A DNA stretch of 64,000 nt from Zobellia roscoffensis (GCF_015330165.1 NZ_JADDXT010000002.1:1114504-1178503), one strand, 5' to 3'; shown: positions 53,303 to 63,511, counted from the first letter of the stretch. Numbers and translations: made by a program. Notes: a model not told the origin generated them from the sequence alone.

Positions 53303-55936
53303 ATGACCCAAAATACCAAAGAGAACAAAAGATTAGAAGACCATTATAGCAAGAAAAAAGATTGGCTAAAATGGGGTCCCTACCTAAGTGAACGGCAATG
53401 GGGCACGGTACGGGAAGACTATAGTCCAAACGGTGATGCATGGAACTATCTGCCACATGATCATGCTAGAAGCAGAACATACCGCTGGGGAGAAGACGGT
53501 ATTGCCGGTATTTCTGACCGTTATTGTAACATCTGTTTTTCCGTAGCGCTATGGAACGGTAAAGACCCCATTTTAAAAGAGCGCCTTTTTGGATTGACCG
53601 GACCACAAGGCAACCACGGTGAAGATGTAAAAGAGCTTTATTATTACCTGGAGAATACACCTTCGCATTCCTACATGAAGCATCTCTACAAATACCCTCA
53701 GAATGAATTTCCATATAATAAATTAGTGGAGGAAAACCGTAATAGAGGCAAACAAGAGAATGAATATGAGCTCCTAGATACAGGTATCTTTGATAACAAC
53801 GAATACTTTGATGTCCATACTGAATACGCCAAAGCGGATGGAGAAGATATTTTAGTAAAAATCTCTGTTAGTAACCGAGGTCCAAAAACAGCCAAAGCGG
53901 TTGTTTTACCAACTATTTGGATTCGAAATTTTTGGAGTTTCACGGGAATGGATAAAAAACCTGTCATTAAAAAGGCGGGAACAAAAAAATCTCCATGCGT
54001 GGCTGTAGACCATGAGTATGTTGGCAAATACAATTTGTATTTCGATACGCCCTCCAGAGTTCTATTTACAGAGAATGAAACCAATATGGAACGTATTTAT
54101 AACGGTACCAATGAACACCCGTTTAAAAAAGATTTATTTCATGATGCAGTCATAGACAATGATTTTTCATTAGCTGAAAAAAACACCGAAGGCACAAAAT
54201 GTGCTCCCATGTATGAATTGCAACTGGCCGCAGGTGAAACCAAAACTATTCGCCTAAGGCTCTCCTCGCAGGATATAGACACGCCTATTGATGCTTCTTT
54301 TGACGGTGTTTTTGAGGAAAGAATTGCAGAATCACGCTCTTTTCTAGAGTCAGTTACCGAAAAATCAAATGAAGAAGAACGAGAAATTCAAAAACAGGCA
54401 TTCGCGGGGCTTCTATGGACTAAACAATATTATAATTATGAAGTGGAACAATGGCTTGAAGGCGACCCCGGAACGAACCCTTCAGATCAGCGATGGCACG
54501 GCAGAAATAGTTCTTGGACCGCCTTCAGAAATCATGATATTCTCTCCATGCCAGATGCTTGGGAATATCCATGGTTCGCAGCATGGGATTCCGCTTTTCA
54601 TTGTGTTACCTTCTCAATGGTTGATCATGAATTTGCAAAAAAACAACTATTGCTCTTTACCAAAGAATGGTATATGGCCGCGAATGGTCAAATTCCGGCA
54701 TACGAATGGAATTTTAGTGATGTAAACCCGCCTGTGCAAGCTTGGGCGGCCATTCAGATTTATCAAATGGAACAACGTAAAACCGGTAAGGGCGACCTAA
54801 ATTTTTTAAAACGAATGTTCAATAAACTGGCGCTAAATTTCACGTGGTGGGTAAATCGTGAAGATAGCTCTAGTAATAATGTTTTTCAAGGTGGATTTTT
54901 AGGTCTTGATAATATAGGGGTTTTTGACCGTAGTAATGGTGTACCAGGTGGCGGTATTCTTGAACAGGTAGATGGCACCTCGTGGATGGCACTGTATTGT
55001 CTGAACATGCTAGAAATAGCCTTGGAAATTGCACAAGATGATGATACTTTTGAAGATATGGCTATAAAGTACTTTGGTCATTTTGTTTTCATTGCAGAAG
55101 CCCTAAATAAGATAACTGAAGATTCTGCCAGCTCTTGGGATGAAAAAGAAGGATTTTTCTACGACAAATTAATTTTACCCGACAATCAAAAAATTCCCAT
55201 TAAAGTACGCTCTATATCCGGTTTACTCTCATTAACCGCGGTATTGAACATTAGAAAAGAATGCCTGGATAAACTACCACGGTTCAAGGCTAGTATGCAA
55301 TGGTACCGCACCTATCGAATGGAGCGACAAAAATATCAGGTGATTGAAGAATTTGGCCTTGAAAATGACGTATTACTTTCTTTAGTACCACGTAAAAGAT
55401 TAGATATTTTAATACATAGCATATTAGATGAGACAGAGTTTTTAGCCAAACATGGTATACGCTCATTATCTAAAGAACATGAAAATAAATACGAAGTAAA
55501 AATAAACGGAGACACGTATAGTATTGAATACGAACGTGCAGAATCATCTACAGATTTGTTCGGGGGAAATTCAAATTGGAGAGGCCCCATATGGATGCCT
55601 ATGAACTACCTTTTTATCAGTACATTTAAAGAGTATCATAATTATTTTGGTGACAGCTTAAAATATGCTTACCCCACAGGAAGCGATAATAATCTGAATC
55701 TAAAAGATATAGCATTTGAAATAAGTAAAAGACTAATTGGTATTTTTCAACAAGACACGGATGGACATAGACCCGTAAACGAGTTGGACAAGGAAAAATA
55801 TACCGATAAGCATTTTAAAGATTTAATTTTGTTCTATGAATATTTTGATGGAAACAATGGCCGTGGTGTAGGTGCATCTCACCAAACGGGGTGGACTGCT
55901 TTAGTAGCAAATCTAATTGAAGAAATTAACAGATAA
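53303..55936 (+). CDS. GH63-like glycosidase, cytoplasmic
   Basis: About 877 residues from the Met at 53303, taken as start because an upstream in-frame Met at 53270 would add only a low-quality extension. No signal peptide. An N-terminal beta domain (to about 350) precedes an (alpha/alpha)6 barrel with PWFAAWDSAFHCVTFSM, NGQIPAYEWNFSDVNPPVQAW and GGNSNWRGPIWMPMNYL, the pattern of GH63 and related families. Relatives hydrolyse glucosyl-alpha-linkages such as glucosylglycerate, mannosylglycerate or trehalose-type solutes. The WDSAF Asp is the probable general acid. Exact substrate is not deducible. Confidence 0.78.
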   Translation: MTQNTKENKRLEDHYSKKKDWLKWGPYLSERQWGTVREDYSPNGDAWNYLPHDHARSRTYRWGEDGIAGISDRYCNICFSVALWNGKDPILKERLFGLTGPQGNHGEDVKELYYYLENTPSHSYMKHLYKYPQNEFPYNKLVEENRNRGKQENEYELLDTGIFDNNEYFDVHTEYAKADGEDILVKISVSNRGPKTAKAVVLPTIWIRNFWSFTGMDKKPVIKKAGTKKSPCVAVDHEYVGKYNLYFDTPSRVLFTENETNMERIYNGTNEHPFKKDLFHDAVIDNDFSLAEKNTEGTKCAPMYELQLAAGETKTIRLRLSSQDIDTPIDASFDGVFEERIAESRSFLESVTEKSNEEEREIQKQAFAGLLWTKQYYNYEVEQWLEGDPGTNPSDQRWHGRNSSWTAFRNHDILSMPDAWEYPWFAAWDSAFHCVTFSMVDHEFAKKQLLLFTKEWYMAANGQIPAYEWNFSDVNPPVQAWAAIQIYQMEQRKTGKGDLNFLKRMFNKLALNFTWWVNREDSSSNNVFQGGFLGLDNIGVFDRSNGVPGGGILEQVDGTSWMALYCLNMLEIALEIAQDDDTFEDMAIKYFGHFVFIAEALNKITEDSASSWDEKEGFFYDKLILPDNQKIPIKVRSISGLLSLTAVLNIRKECLDKLPRFKASMQWYRTYRMERQKYQVIEEFGLENDVLLSLVPRKRLDILIHSILDETEFLAKHGIRSLSKEHENKYEVKINGDTYSIEYERAESSTDLFGGNSNWRGPIWMPMNYLFISTFKEYHNYFGDSLKYAYPTGSDNNLNLKDIAFEISKRLIGIFQQDTDGHRPVNELDKEKYTDKHFKDLILFYEYFDGNNGRGVGASHQTGWTALVANLIEEINR

Positions 55937-55974
55937 TTCCCAATGTAGTAATACTATTTAAAAACAAATGTGAA

Positions 55975-57204
55975 TTACGCCATTGAGGATTCAACTACAA
56001 TAGGGCTTTTAATGGTGAAGGTAAATGTTGCGCCTTCACCTAATTGTGAAGCTACACTAATTACTCCTCCAAGGCCTTCAACGACCTTTTTTACTGTAGC
56101 TAAACCAATACCTGTTCCTTTATCGCCATATCTATCTTGCTCAGAAATAACCTCAAAAATTTTAAAGATTTTTTCTTGGTCATCTTCATGAATCCCTGGT
56201 CCGTTGTCTTTAACGGCAAATTCATAAAAACCATCTTGTTCTTTTATTTCAAGTGCTATTTCAATACTGGGTTTATCGTTATACTTAACGGCGTTGGCAA
56301 TCAGATTTATCAAAATCTGCTCAACGGCTACCTTATTCGCATAAATAGAATCTAAATCGCTCTTTACTGTTATAGTACATTCTTTGCGACCACCAAAAAG
56401 CTCTTTTATAGATCTTTGTAAGTCGCTCAACAAAATCGTGGTTTTATCGTCTATATTATATTGACCGGATTTACTGTAGTTAAGTAAACCCGTAATGAGT
56501 TTTTTAAGTGTTTCTGAAGAGCTTCGTATAAACTCTACAATTTGCTTGCCCTCATCATCCATTTTAGGAGAATATAAATCGTGCAGACAATTAGATAACG
56601 TAATAATATTATTTAAAGGTGATTTTAAATCATGAGCGGCCACAGCGGCAAAATTATCTAACTCATGATTGGCTAGTTCAAGTTCTTCATTCGCCTTTTC
56701 AAGATTCATTTTACTTTTTCGTAAATCCAATAGATTCATCACCTGATCAGAAAGGATTTTTAATGCGGCTAGCTGACTCTCTGTAATTTTTTTTGGCTTA
56801 TTATCAATAACGCAAAGCGTTCCTAGCGGCATACCACTAGCCCCTTTTAATGTAACACCGGCATAAAAAATAACCCTGGGATCACCCACGACTATAGGAT
56901 TATCAAAAAAACGTTCATCTTCTCTTGCATCTTCTACAACAAGAATATTATCAGCTTCATGAATGGTATGGCCACAAAAGGAATATTGTCTCTCGGTTTC
57001 ACTAACGTCTAATCCACGCCGCGCTTTAAACCATTGCCGGTCCTTATCTAAAAGTGTAATAACAGATATAGGTGTACCACATATTTCCGAAGCCAACAGC
57101 ACCAAATTGTCATAATCTTCCTCTAATTCTGTGTCAAGAATAGAATACGATTGCAAAAGTGCAAGCCGCTCTGCTTCATTTTCATGATTTTGGGGGGCTA
57201 TCAT
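55975..57204 (-). CDS. GAF-domain sensor histidine kinase
   Basis: A 409-residue soluble kinase. GAF domain at about 25-160 (SVITLLDKDRQWFKARRGL, SFCGHTI), a coiled coil at 165-185, HisKA with His191 (AVAAHDLKSPLNNI) and a HATPase_c domain (ILINLIANAVKYN, DNGPGIHEDD, GTGIGLATVKKVV). No membrane segment, so it senses a cytoplasmic or diffusing signal. No receiver gene is adjacent, so it is an orphan here. The stop lies 38 bases from the stop of the convergent glycosidase gene. Confidence 0.9.
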   Translation of the reverse strand: MIAPQNHENEAERLALLQSYSILDTELEEDYDNLVLLASEICGTPISVITLLDKDRQWFKARRGLDVSETERQYSFCGHTIHEADNILVVEDAREDERFFDNPIVVGDPRVIFYAGVTLKGASGMPLGTLCVIDNKPKKITESQLAALKILSDQVMNLLDLRKSKMNLEKANEELELANHELDNFAAVAAHDLKSPLNNIITLSNCLHDLYSPKMDDEGKQIVEFIRSSSETLKKLITGLLNYSKSGQYNIDDKTTILLSDLQRSIKELFGGRKECTITVKSDLDSIYANKVAVEQILINLIANAVKYNDKPSIEIALEIKEQDGFYEFAVKDNGPGIHEDDQEKIFKIFEVISEQDRYGDKGTGIGLATVKKVVEGLGGVISVASQLGEGATFTFTIKSPIVVESSMA

Positions 57205-57495
57205 AGGATTAGATTTTCACGGACCAATAGTATCAAATAAAGCGTCAGTCCTTTTTATAAAACGGAGTTATCCAAACTATCTTATACACCTAAAGATAAA
57301 AAATATTGTAGAACTATTCTTACTTTTAACATTGTAAAGGGACAGCAAGTATTAACCCCTCACTTCCTAAAGGTAAACTACCTCGGGGCAAGCCCACAAG
57401 GCACTAAAACAAATACACCTTAATTTTGAGTCAAGTCTCAGAGCATTTAATCTCAATTATAGAGTAAAAAATCTCTCTAAACTCTTTTAATTATA
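57205..57495. other. Intergenic region with a GC-richer patch
   Basis: About 290 bases between the kinase and the ZIP transporter. At 57338-57405 the composition is richer in G+C than its surroundings and the minus strand reads open (GLPRGSLPLGSEGLILAVP), with no start codon. It could be a dispersed repeat or a mobile-element scar; nothing more is seen. Confidence 0.35.
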
Positions 57496-58317
57496 TTACC
57501 CCAAACCTACATCCAAGGTCATCATAATAATAAAGCCACCTATAAAACCCATGGTTGCTATATCTGTATATTTATCCTGTTGTGTTTCCGGTATAACCTC
57601 TTCCACAACAACAAAAATCATTGCTCCTGCTGCAAATGATAGCGCGTATGGTAAAATAGGTTGAAAAGTTAAAACTGCCCAAGCCCCTAAAACTGCCGCA
57701 ATTGGCTCTACCAATGCAGATGCCTGTCCGTACATAAAACTTTTATACCTACTAAGGCCTTGCCTTCTCAATGGCATAGCCACCGCAAACCCTTCAGGAA
57801 AATTCTGTAAACCAATACCCAAAGCCAAGGCCACGGCACCACCTATACTTGCGCCATCAAACCCTGCAGCAACCCCTCCAAAAAGGACACCCACTGCCAA
57901 ACCTTCCGGAATATTATGCAGTGTAATTGCTAAGGTTAGCAGCGTTGTTCGGTGCCAAGGAGTTTTAATACCTTCTTTTTCACTTTCTTTAAAGTTAATG
58001 TGCAAATGTGGAAGCACCTTGTCCAATCCAAAAATAAACAGAGAACCCAAAAGAAAACCTACGGCGGCGGGTATTACCTTTACAAAGCCTTCACCTGGAC
58101 TCATTTCTATGCCCGGAGCCAAGAGACTCCAAAAACTGGCCGCAACCATAACTCCGCCGGTAAAACCAAGCATCCCATCCAATAATGCTCGGTTCATTCC
58201 TTTAAAGAAAAAAACCAATGCAGCACCTGCAGCTGTTAATCCCCAAGTAAATAGTGTGGCATAAAACGCCGCCAAAACTGGATCTATCGATTCAAAATAA
58301 TCAATTATCTCTTGCAT
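57496..58317 (-). CDS. ZIP family metal transporter
   Basis: A 273-residue inner-membrane protein with about eight helices. HNIPEGLAVGVLFGG and NFPEGFAVAMPLRRQG are the TM4 and TM5 metal-binding motifs of ZIP proteins; HLHINFKESEKEG is the His-containing loop. It would import Mn2+, Fe2+ or Zn2+. It starts one base after the stop of the repressor gene, so the two form an operon and the repressor probably controls it. Confidence 0.9.
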   Translation of the reverse strand: MQEIIDYFESIDPVLAAFYATLFTWGLTAAGAALVFFFKGMNRALLDGMLGFTGGVMVAASFWSLLAPGIEMSPGEGFVKVIPAAVGFLLGSLFIFGLDKVLPHLHINFKESEKEGIKTPWHRTTLLTLAITLHNIPEGLAVGVLFGGVAAGFDGASIGGAVALALGIGLQNFPEGFAVAMPLRRQGLSRYKSFMYGQASALVEPIAAVLGAWAVLTFQPILPYALSFAAGAMIFVVVEEVIPETQQDKYTDIATMGFIGGFIIMMTLDVGLG

Positions 58318-58318
58318 A

Positions 58319-58975
58319 TCATTCCGTTATTTTAAGATATAAATTTGCTGCAATCTGGTCCGAGATGCGAATATCCTTCCCTTTGACCTGAATATGCAGC
58401 GATCCATCAAACTCTTCCTTTTCTAGCACTATGATGGTATCTCCCAAAGCAATCCTATTCTTATCCAAAAATTTGAGAAACGGCGCCGATGAATCTTTAA
58501 CCCCAACACAAGTACCACTGGTGCCTACAGGTATCTCGTTCAATAATTTCTTTACCGCTTTCTTGAATTCCCCATTTTTTGATGGAATAGGGTCTCCATG
58601 AGGATCTACCTGTGGATACCCCAAAAGCTTATCCAAGCTATCCGTTAACTTCTCACTTTTAATGTGCTCTAACTGTTCTGCTACCTCATGTACCTCATCC
58701 CAAGCAAAATTCAATTTTTCCACCAAAAACACCTCCCACAACCGATGTTTTCTAACAAGGGTCAAGGCTACTTTCTGCCCATATTCCGTAAGGCAAACTC
58801 CTTTATATTTTCTATAATTGGCTACGCCCTTATCTGAAAGCTTCTTGACCATGTCCGTTACTGACGATGGTTTCGTATTCATTTGTTCCGCCACTTCATT
58901 GGTAGAAACAATGTTGTTCTCACCCTTTCCCAAGTGATAAATCGCTTTTATATAATCTTCTTCTGAAAGTGTCAT
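58319..58975 (-). CDS. DtxR/MntR family metal-dependent repressor
   Basis: A 218-residue repressor. N-terminal winged helix (MTLSEEDYIKAIYHLG, VSTNEVAEQMNTKPSSVTDMVKKL), dimerisation domain with metal ligands (VRKHRLWEVFLVEKL, HEVAEQLEHIKSEKL) and a C-terminal FeoA-like domain (about 145-218). It should bind Mn2+ or Fe2+ and repress metal uptake genes. It is divergent from a TonB receptor, with overlapping palindromes between them, and directly precedes the ZIP gene. Confidence 0.9.
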   Translation of the reverse strand: MTLSEEDYIKAIYHLGKGENNIVSTNEVAEQMNTKPSSVTDMVKKLSDKGVANYRKYKGVCLTEYGQKVALTLVRKHRLWEVFLVEKLNFAWDEVHEVAEQLEHIKSEKLTDSLDKLLGYPQVDPHGDPIPSKNGEFKKAVKKLLNEIPVGTSGTCVGVKDSSAPFLKFLDKNRIALGDTIIVLEKEEFDGSLHIQVKGKDIRISDQIAANLYLKITE

Positions 58976-59009
58976 AAAATTTCAATCATGCAAAAATACA
59001 TTTTTATAT

Positions 59010-59038
59010 CTAAAAACAAATTTTTAGTTTTGTCTAAA
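59010..59038. promoter_or_regulatory. Overlapping palindromes, probable MntR/DtxR operator
   Basis: CTAAAAA-CAAA-TTTTTAG (59010-59027) and TTTAG-TTTTGT-CTAAA (59023-59038) share their TTTAG. They lie between the divergent repressor and TonB-receptor genes, 34 bases after the repressor start and 16 before the receptor start codon at 59054. Position is ideal for metal-dependent repression of both. The link to this repressor is inference. Confidence 0.6.
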
Positions 59039-59053
59039 CTTTTATTTAAACCA

Positions 59054-61327
59054 ATGAAAACTAATTTACATCATACACTATATTTCCTATTCTCAATCCT
59101 GTTTGTTGGTATTGCGAATGCCCAAACCAGCAGTGTTAGTGGAAAAATTACAGATAACGAAGGTCCGGTTCCGTTTGCCAACCTCTATTTAAAAGGAACC
59201 AAATATGGAACCTCAGCCAATGAAAATGGGCTATTTACTTTAGAAAAAATTCCATCGGGCACCTACGTTTTAAAGGTTTCCGCTATAGGCTATCAAAATT
59301 TTTCGACCAAAATCACATTTGAAAGAAATGAAAATAAGACGTTTAATATTGAGTTGATTCAAGCTTCTGAGCAATTAGAAGAAATGGTAGTGAGCGGAAC
59401 GTTGAAAGCAGTAAGCCGATCCGAAAGTCCGGTGCCTGTAGAGGTTTATAGTCCTACTTTTCTTAAAAAGAACCCCACTGCAAGTATTTTTGAAGCATTA
59501 CAAAATGTAAATGGCGTGCGCCCTCAAATTAACTGCAACGTGTGTAATACAGGTGATATTCATATTAATGGGCTAGAAGGTCCTTACACTCTAGTATTAA
59601 TTGACGGAATGCCCATAGTTAGTGGATTGGGAACCGTTTATGGTCTGTCTGGCATACCAAATTCATTAATAGAACAGATTGAAATTGTAAAAGGCCCTGC
59701 TTCCAGCCTTTATGGAAGCGAAGCCGTTGGCGGACTGATAAACATAATCACCAAAAACACCCTAGATGCACCGGATTTCTTTGCCGATGCTTTTGTTACG
59801 GGCTGGGGAGAGGTTAATGTTGACGTCGGTGCTAAAATCAATTTTGGAGAGAAGACAGATATGCTTCTAGGCGTCAATTACTTTAATTACGACAACCCCA
59901 TTGATAACAACGGCGATAATTTTACTGATCTTACTTTACAAGACCGTATTTCAGTTTTTCAAAAATGGAACTTCCAACGTAACGAGAACCGTATATTCTC
60001 TCTTGCCGGCCGTTTTTTCTACGAAGACCGCTGGGGAGGAGAAATGCAATGGACGCCAGAGTTTAGAGGTGGTGATGAAATTTATGGTGAAAGCATATAT
60101 ACGCGCAGATGGGAAGTTCTAGGCAAGTATCAATTACCTATCGAAGAAAAGGTACTTTTCTCTTTCTCCTATAATGACCACAACCAAAACTCAGTGTACG
60201 GTGATGTACCTTATTTAGCTGATCAGCGCATCGGTTTTGGGCAGTTTACTTGGGACAAGAAGTTAGAAAATCATGATATTTTAGTCGGTACTGCCCTACG
60301 CTACAATTATTATGATGACAATACTACGGCAACCGTAACTGCAGATGAAGTGGTCATACCCAGCATATTTGTTCAAGATGAAATTTCATTGGCAACACAG
60401 CACTCCCTTCTACTGGGCATGCGCTACGATTATGATGAAAGACATGGTAACATTTATACGCCAAGAATGGCATACAGATACAAAATAACTGATAATGACA
60501 TCTTACGTTTAAATGCAGGTACAGGTTTTAGAGTTGTAAATTTATTTACTGAAGAACATGCTGCATTGACCGGTGCTAGAGATGTAATTGTTACCGAAGA
60601 ACTAGACCCCGAACGCTCCGTAAACGTAAACCTTAATTACCTTAAAAAGATATATGCGGATAGCGGTGCATTTATAAGTTTGGATGCTTCGGTTTTTTAC
60701 ACGCATTTCAGCAACGCTATTTTACCGGATTATGATACCAACCCCAACCAAATTATTTATGACAATCTAAACGGAAAATCAGTATCTAAAGGCGCAAGTG
60801 CCAATATTGATTTTTCATTTCCTAGCGGATTTAAATTTTTAATCGGAGCTACAGTTCAAGATGTGAGTCAAACGGAAGACGGTGTTACGGAACGACAAAT
60901 TCTTACCGAAAGTTATACCGGAACCTGGAATGCTTCCTATGAATTCAAAAAAATAAATTTATCCGTGGACTACTCCGGAAATATATATGGCCCTATGCGT
61001 TTACCAACCTTTGGTGAGACCGACCCCAGAAGCGATTATTCGCCAGCATGGAGCATACAGAACATACAATTTACATGGAAGGGATTAGAAAATTTTGAGT
61101 TCTACGGAGGAGTAAAAAACCTGTTGGACTGGACCCCAAACCGCGGTAATCCTTTTATTATTGCAAGGGCAAACGACCCATTTGACAGGAATGTAACTTT
61201 TGATGCCAATGGCGATGCAGTAGCCACACCCAACAACCCAAATGCACTAACTTTTGATCCATCCTATGTATACGGACCTAACCAAGGTATTCGCGGATTT
61301 TTTGGTTTGAGGTATCGCATTAATTAA
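59054..61327 (+). CDS. TonB-dependent receptor for a metal or metal complex
   Basis: About 757 residues from the Met at 59054, chosen because it starts a good signal peptide ending NAQ. Domains: CarboxypepD_reg-like (KITDNEGPVPFANLYLKGT), plug (ALQNVNGVRPQ, IDGMPIVSGLGTVYGLSGIP, IVKGPASSLYGSEAVGGLINI) and a 22-strand barrel ending GFFGLRYRIN. The plug has an unusual CNVC motif (NCNVCNTGDIHINGLEG) that could bind metal. Divergence from an MntR-type repressor and a ZIP gene suggests manganese, iron or zinc uptake. Substrate is inferred, not shown. Confidence 0.85.
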   Translation: MKTNLHHTLYFLFSILFVGIANAQTSSVSGKITDNEGPVPFANLYLKGTKYGTSANENGLFTLEKIPSGTYVLKVSAIGYQNFSTKITFERNENKTFNIELIQASEQLEEMVVSGTLKAVSRSESPVPVEVYSPTFLKKNPTASIFEALQNVNGVRPQINCNVCNTGDIHINGLEGPYTLVLIDGMPIVSGLGTVYGLSGIPNSLIEQIEIVKGPASSLYGSEAVGGLINIITKNTLDAPDFFADAFVTGWGEVNVDVGAKINFGEKTDMLLGVNYFNYDNPIDNNGDNFTDLTLQDRISVFQKWNFQRNENRIFSLAGRFFYEDRWGGEMQWTPEFRGGDEIYGESIYTRRWEVLGKYQLPIEEKVLFSFSYNDHNQNSVYGDVPYLADQRIGFGQFTWDKKLENHDILVGTALRYNYYDDNTTATVTADEVVIPSIFVQDEISLATQHSLLLGMRYDYDERHGNIYTPRMAYRYKITDNDILRLNAGTGFRVVNLFTEEHAALTGARDVIVTEELDPERSVNVNLNYLKKIYADSGAFISLDASVFYTHFSNAILPDYDTNPNQIIYDNLNGKSVSKGASANIDFSFPSGFKFLIGATVQDVSQTEDGVTERQILTESYTGTWNASYEFKKINLSVDYSGNIYGPMRLPTFGETDPRSDYSPAWSIQNIQFTWKGLENFEFYGGVKNLLDWTPNRGNPFIIARANDPFDRNVTFDANGDAVATPNNPNALTFDPSYVYGPNQGIRGFFGLRYRIN

Positions 61328-61334
61328 AAATTGA

Positions 61335-62540
61335 ATGAACTTGTATAGAATCGCTACTTTTGAAATGGTAACGATTCTATACTTGCATTTGGAAAACACA
61401 ACTTATTTTGATTACATAATTATCGGCGCGGGAGCTGCAGGCTTAATGCTTGCGGATGCCATGGTTAAAGATGATTTTTTTTCGAGTAAATCGATTTTGT
61501 TACTTGACAAGGATTCAAAATTATTAAACGACCGCACATGGTGCTTTTGGGAAAAAGGGGAAGGTAAATTTGACTCCATCGTTTCAAAAAAATGGGATCA
61601 CATTTATTTTGCCGGACAAAAATTCACCAAAACGTATGCTATTGCCCCATATTCATACAAAATGGTCCGAGGAGTAGATTTTTACAAAACTTATTTGGGA
61701 CGATTAAAAGACCACCCGAATCTTACTTTTCTTCAGGAAGCCGTTGTAAATGTTACTGATAATCACTCTTCCGTAACCGTAGAAACCACCAGCAACAACT
61801 ATTCGGCAGCAAAAGTCTTCAATAGTATCTTCGACTACAAAATGGCGACCCACCAGAAAAAATATCCTGTGTTACAACAGCATTTTTTAGGATGGACCGT
61901 AAAGACCGAAAAACCTGTATTCGATCTAGATCAAGTTACATACATGGATTTTTCAATTCCACAAAAGGGAAACACCCGTTTCATGTACATTCTACCTTTT
62001 TCTAAAAAAGAAGCCTTAGTAGAATACACCCTCTTTTCCGCAGATCTTTTGCCGAAAAAAGCATATAAAAATGCTTTGGATACGTATGTAAAGAACGATT
62101 TACAATGTGGTGCTTATGAAATTACTGAAACGGAACAAGGCAGCATACCTATGACCAGTTATGATTTTAGCGAACATCATACAGAAAATATACGATACAT
62201 TGGCACTGCTGGCGGCTGGGCAAAACCCAGTACAGGGTACACTTTTATGAGCACGGCCAAGAAAGTCCCTGTATTAATTGATTATCTAAAAACTGTAAAA
62301 CCCTTAAACAAATTAAGCTTTAAAAATAGATTTTGGTTTTATGATCTGCTCTTTCTAGATGTATTGGATAAAAACAATCACCAAGGGCATCAAATTTTTG
62401 AATCGCTTTTTAACAAATGTGAGCCTCAATTGATTTTTAAATTTCTAGATGAAGAAACTAACATTTTAGAGGACCTAAAATTTATTTCTGCCTGCCCTAC
62501 TATGCCTTTTACAAAAGCACTTTTAAACAGGTTTTTTTAA
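61335..62540 (+). CDS. crtY: Lycopene beta-cyclase (CrtY type)
   Basis: A FAD-dependent cyclase that converts lycopene to beta-carotene. FDYIIIGAGAAGLMLADAM is the dinucleotide-binding motif, DRTWCFWEKGEG the conserved CrtY stretch and YIGTAGGWAKPSTGYTF the C-terminal FAD contact. The frame opens at 61335, but the Met at 61365 (MVTILYLHLENTTYFDY) or a later start gives a more usual N-terminus. It converges with the polyprenyl synthase gene, overlapping by 4 bases. Carotenoids fit a pigmented marine flavobacterium. Confidence 0.88.
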   Translation: MNLYRIATFEMVTILYLHLENTTYFDYIIIGAGAAGLMLADAMVKDDFFSSKSILLLDKDSKLLNDRTWCFWEKGEGKFDSIVSKKWDHIYFAGQKFTKTYAIAPYSYKMVRGVDFYKTYLGRLKDHPNLTFLQEAVVNVTDNHSSVTVETTSNNYSAAKVFNSIFDYKMATHQKKYPVLQQHFLGWTVKTEKPVFDLDQVTYMDFSIPQKGNTRFMYILPFSKKEALVEYTLFSADLLPKKAYKNALDTYVKNDLQCGAYEITETEQGSIPMTSYDFSEHHTENIRYIGTAGGWAKPSTGYTFMSTAKKVPVLIDYLKTVKPLNKLSFKNRFWFYDLLFLDVLDKNNHQGHQIFESLFNKCEPQLIFKFLDEETNILEDLKFISACPTMPFTKALLNRFF

Positions 62541-63511
62541 ACTCTTCTGCGCATTAATCCTTCGCCAAAGTCATGTAGAATTTTCTTCTTATCCTCAGAA
62601 ATATTTAGTGTTTTCAGTAATTCAAAAGCACGTTGTGTATAATCCTCAATTGCCTTTTGCGTATGTTTTGCAGAACCGCTTTCAACAAAAATCTCTTTTA
62701 TTATTTCAATTTTAGCAGAAGGGTCTTTGGGCTGAATGGAATACATATCCAACAATTCTTTATTTTGCACAGAAGACCCCAGTTCTAAGGCATTCAAATA
62801 CAAATACGTTTTTTTATTCTCAATGATATCACCGCCCACCTGCTTCCCAAAGGTTTTAGGGTCTCCAAACGCATCTAAATAATCATCTTGAAGTTGAAAA
62901 GCAATTCCTAAATTCAATCCAAAATTATAAATCTCCGTTTGCTCTTTTTCAGAAGCATTGGCAATAATAGCGCCCATTTGCAGAGCGGCAGCAACAAGAA
63001 CCGCTGTTTTGTATTCAATCATTTTTAGATATTCCGGCAAAGTAACATCATCTCTTTCCTCAAAATCAATATCATATTGCTGACCTTCACAAACCTCCAG
63101 AGCCGTTTTACTAAAAAGTTTAGCTAAATTTTTAAAAGTTTCACCGTCATAGTTTTCAAATAACTGATATGCCGTAATAAGCATAGCATCTCCAGAAAGG
63201 ATACCTGTATTAATATCCCATTTTTCATGAACTGTTGATTGCCCCCTACGCAAAGGTGCGTCATCCATAATATCATCATGAACCAAAGAGAAATTATGAA
63301 AAGTCTCTACCGCCAAAGCTGCGTCTAAAGCTTTCTTATAATCGGTTTCAAATATCTCGGCAGATAATAGGGTAAGAACCGGACGCAATCGTTTACCGCC
63401 CAACCCCAGTATATAAGTAATAGGGGCATATAGGTTTTCGGGCTCTTTTTTAATTGCCTTTTGCTCTAAAAACGAGATAAACTCAGAACGATAAAATTCG
63501 ATGGAATGCAT
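62537..63511 (-). CDS. Polyprenyl (farnesyl/geranylgeranyl) diphosphate synthase
   Basis: A 324-residue E-type prenyl synthase. The first aspartate-rich motif is LVHDDIMDDAPLRRG, the second FQLQDDYLDAFGDP; GGKRLRPVL is the conserved substrate-binding stretch. It condenses isopentenyl diphosphate to C15-C20 chains. The small residues before the first motif (VETFHNFSLVHDD) do not settle product length. It neighbours crtY and would supply the carotenoid precursor as well as quinones. Confidence 0.9.
   Translation of the reverse strand: MHSIEFYRSEFISFLEQKAIKKEPENLYAPITYILGLGGKRLRPVLTLLSAEIFETDYKKALDAALAVETFHNFSLVHDDIMDDAPLRRGQSTVHEKWDINTGILSGDAMLITAYQLFENYDGETFKNLAKLFSKTALEVCEGQQYDIDFEERDDVTLPEYLKMIEYKTAVLVAAALQMGAIIANASEKEQTEIYNFGLNLGIAFQLQDDYLDAFGDPKTFGKQVGGDIIENKKTYLYLNALELGSSVQNKELLDMYSIQPKDPSAKIEIIKEIFVESGSAKHTQKAIEDYTQRAFELLKTLNISEDKKKILHDFGEGLMRRRV

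Noticed and set aside
55970..56355. Plus-strand frames at the end of the kinase gene
   Set aside because: Antisense to the HATPase domain and without protein-like features.
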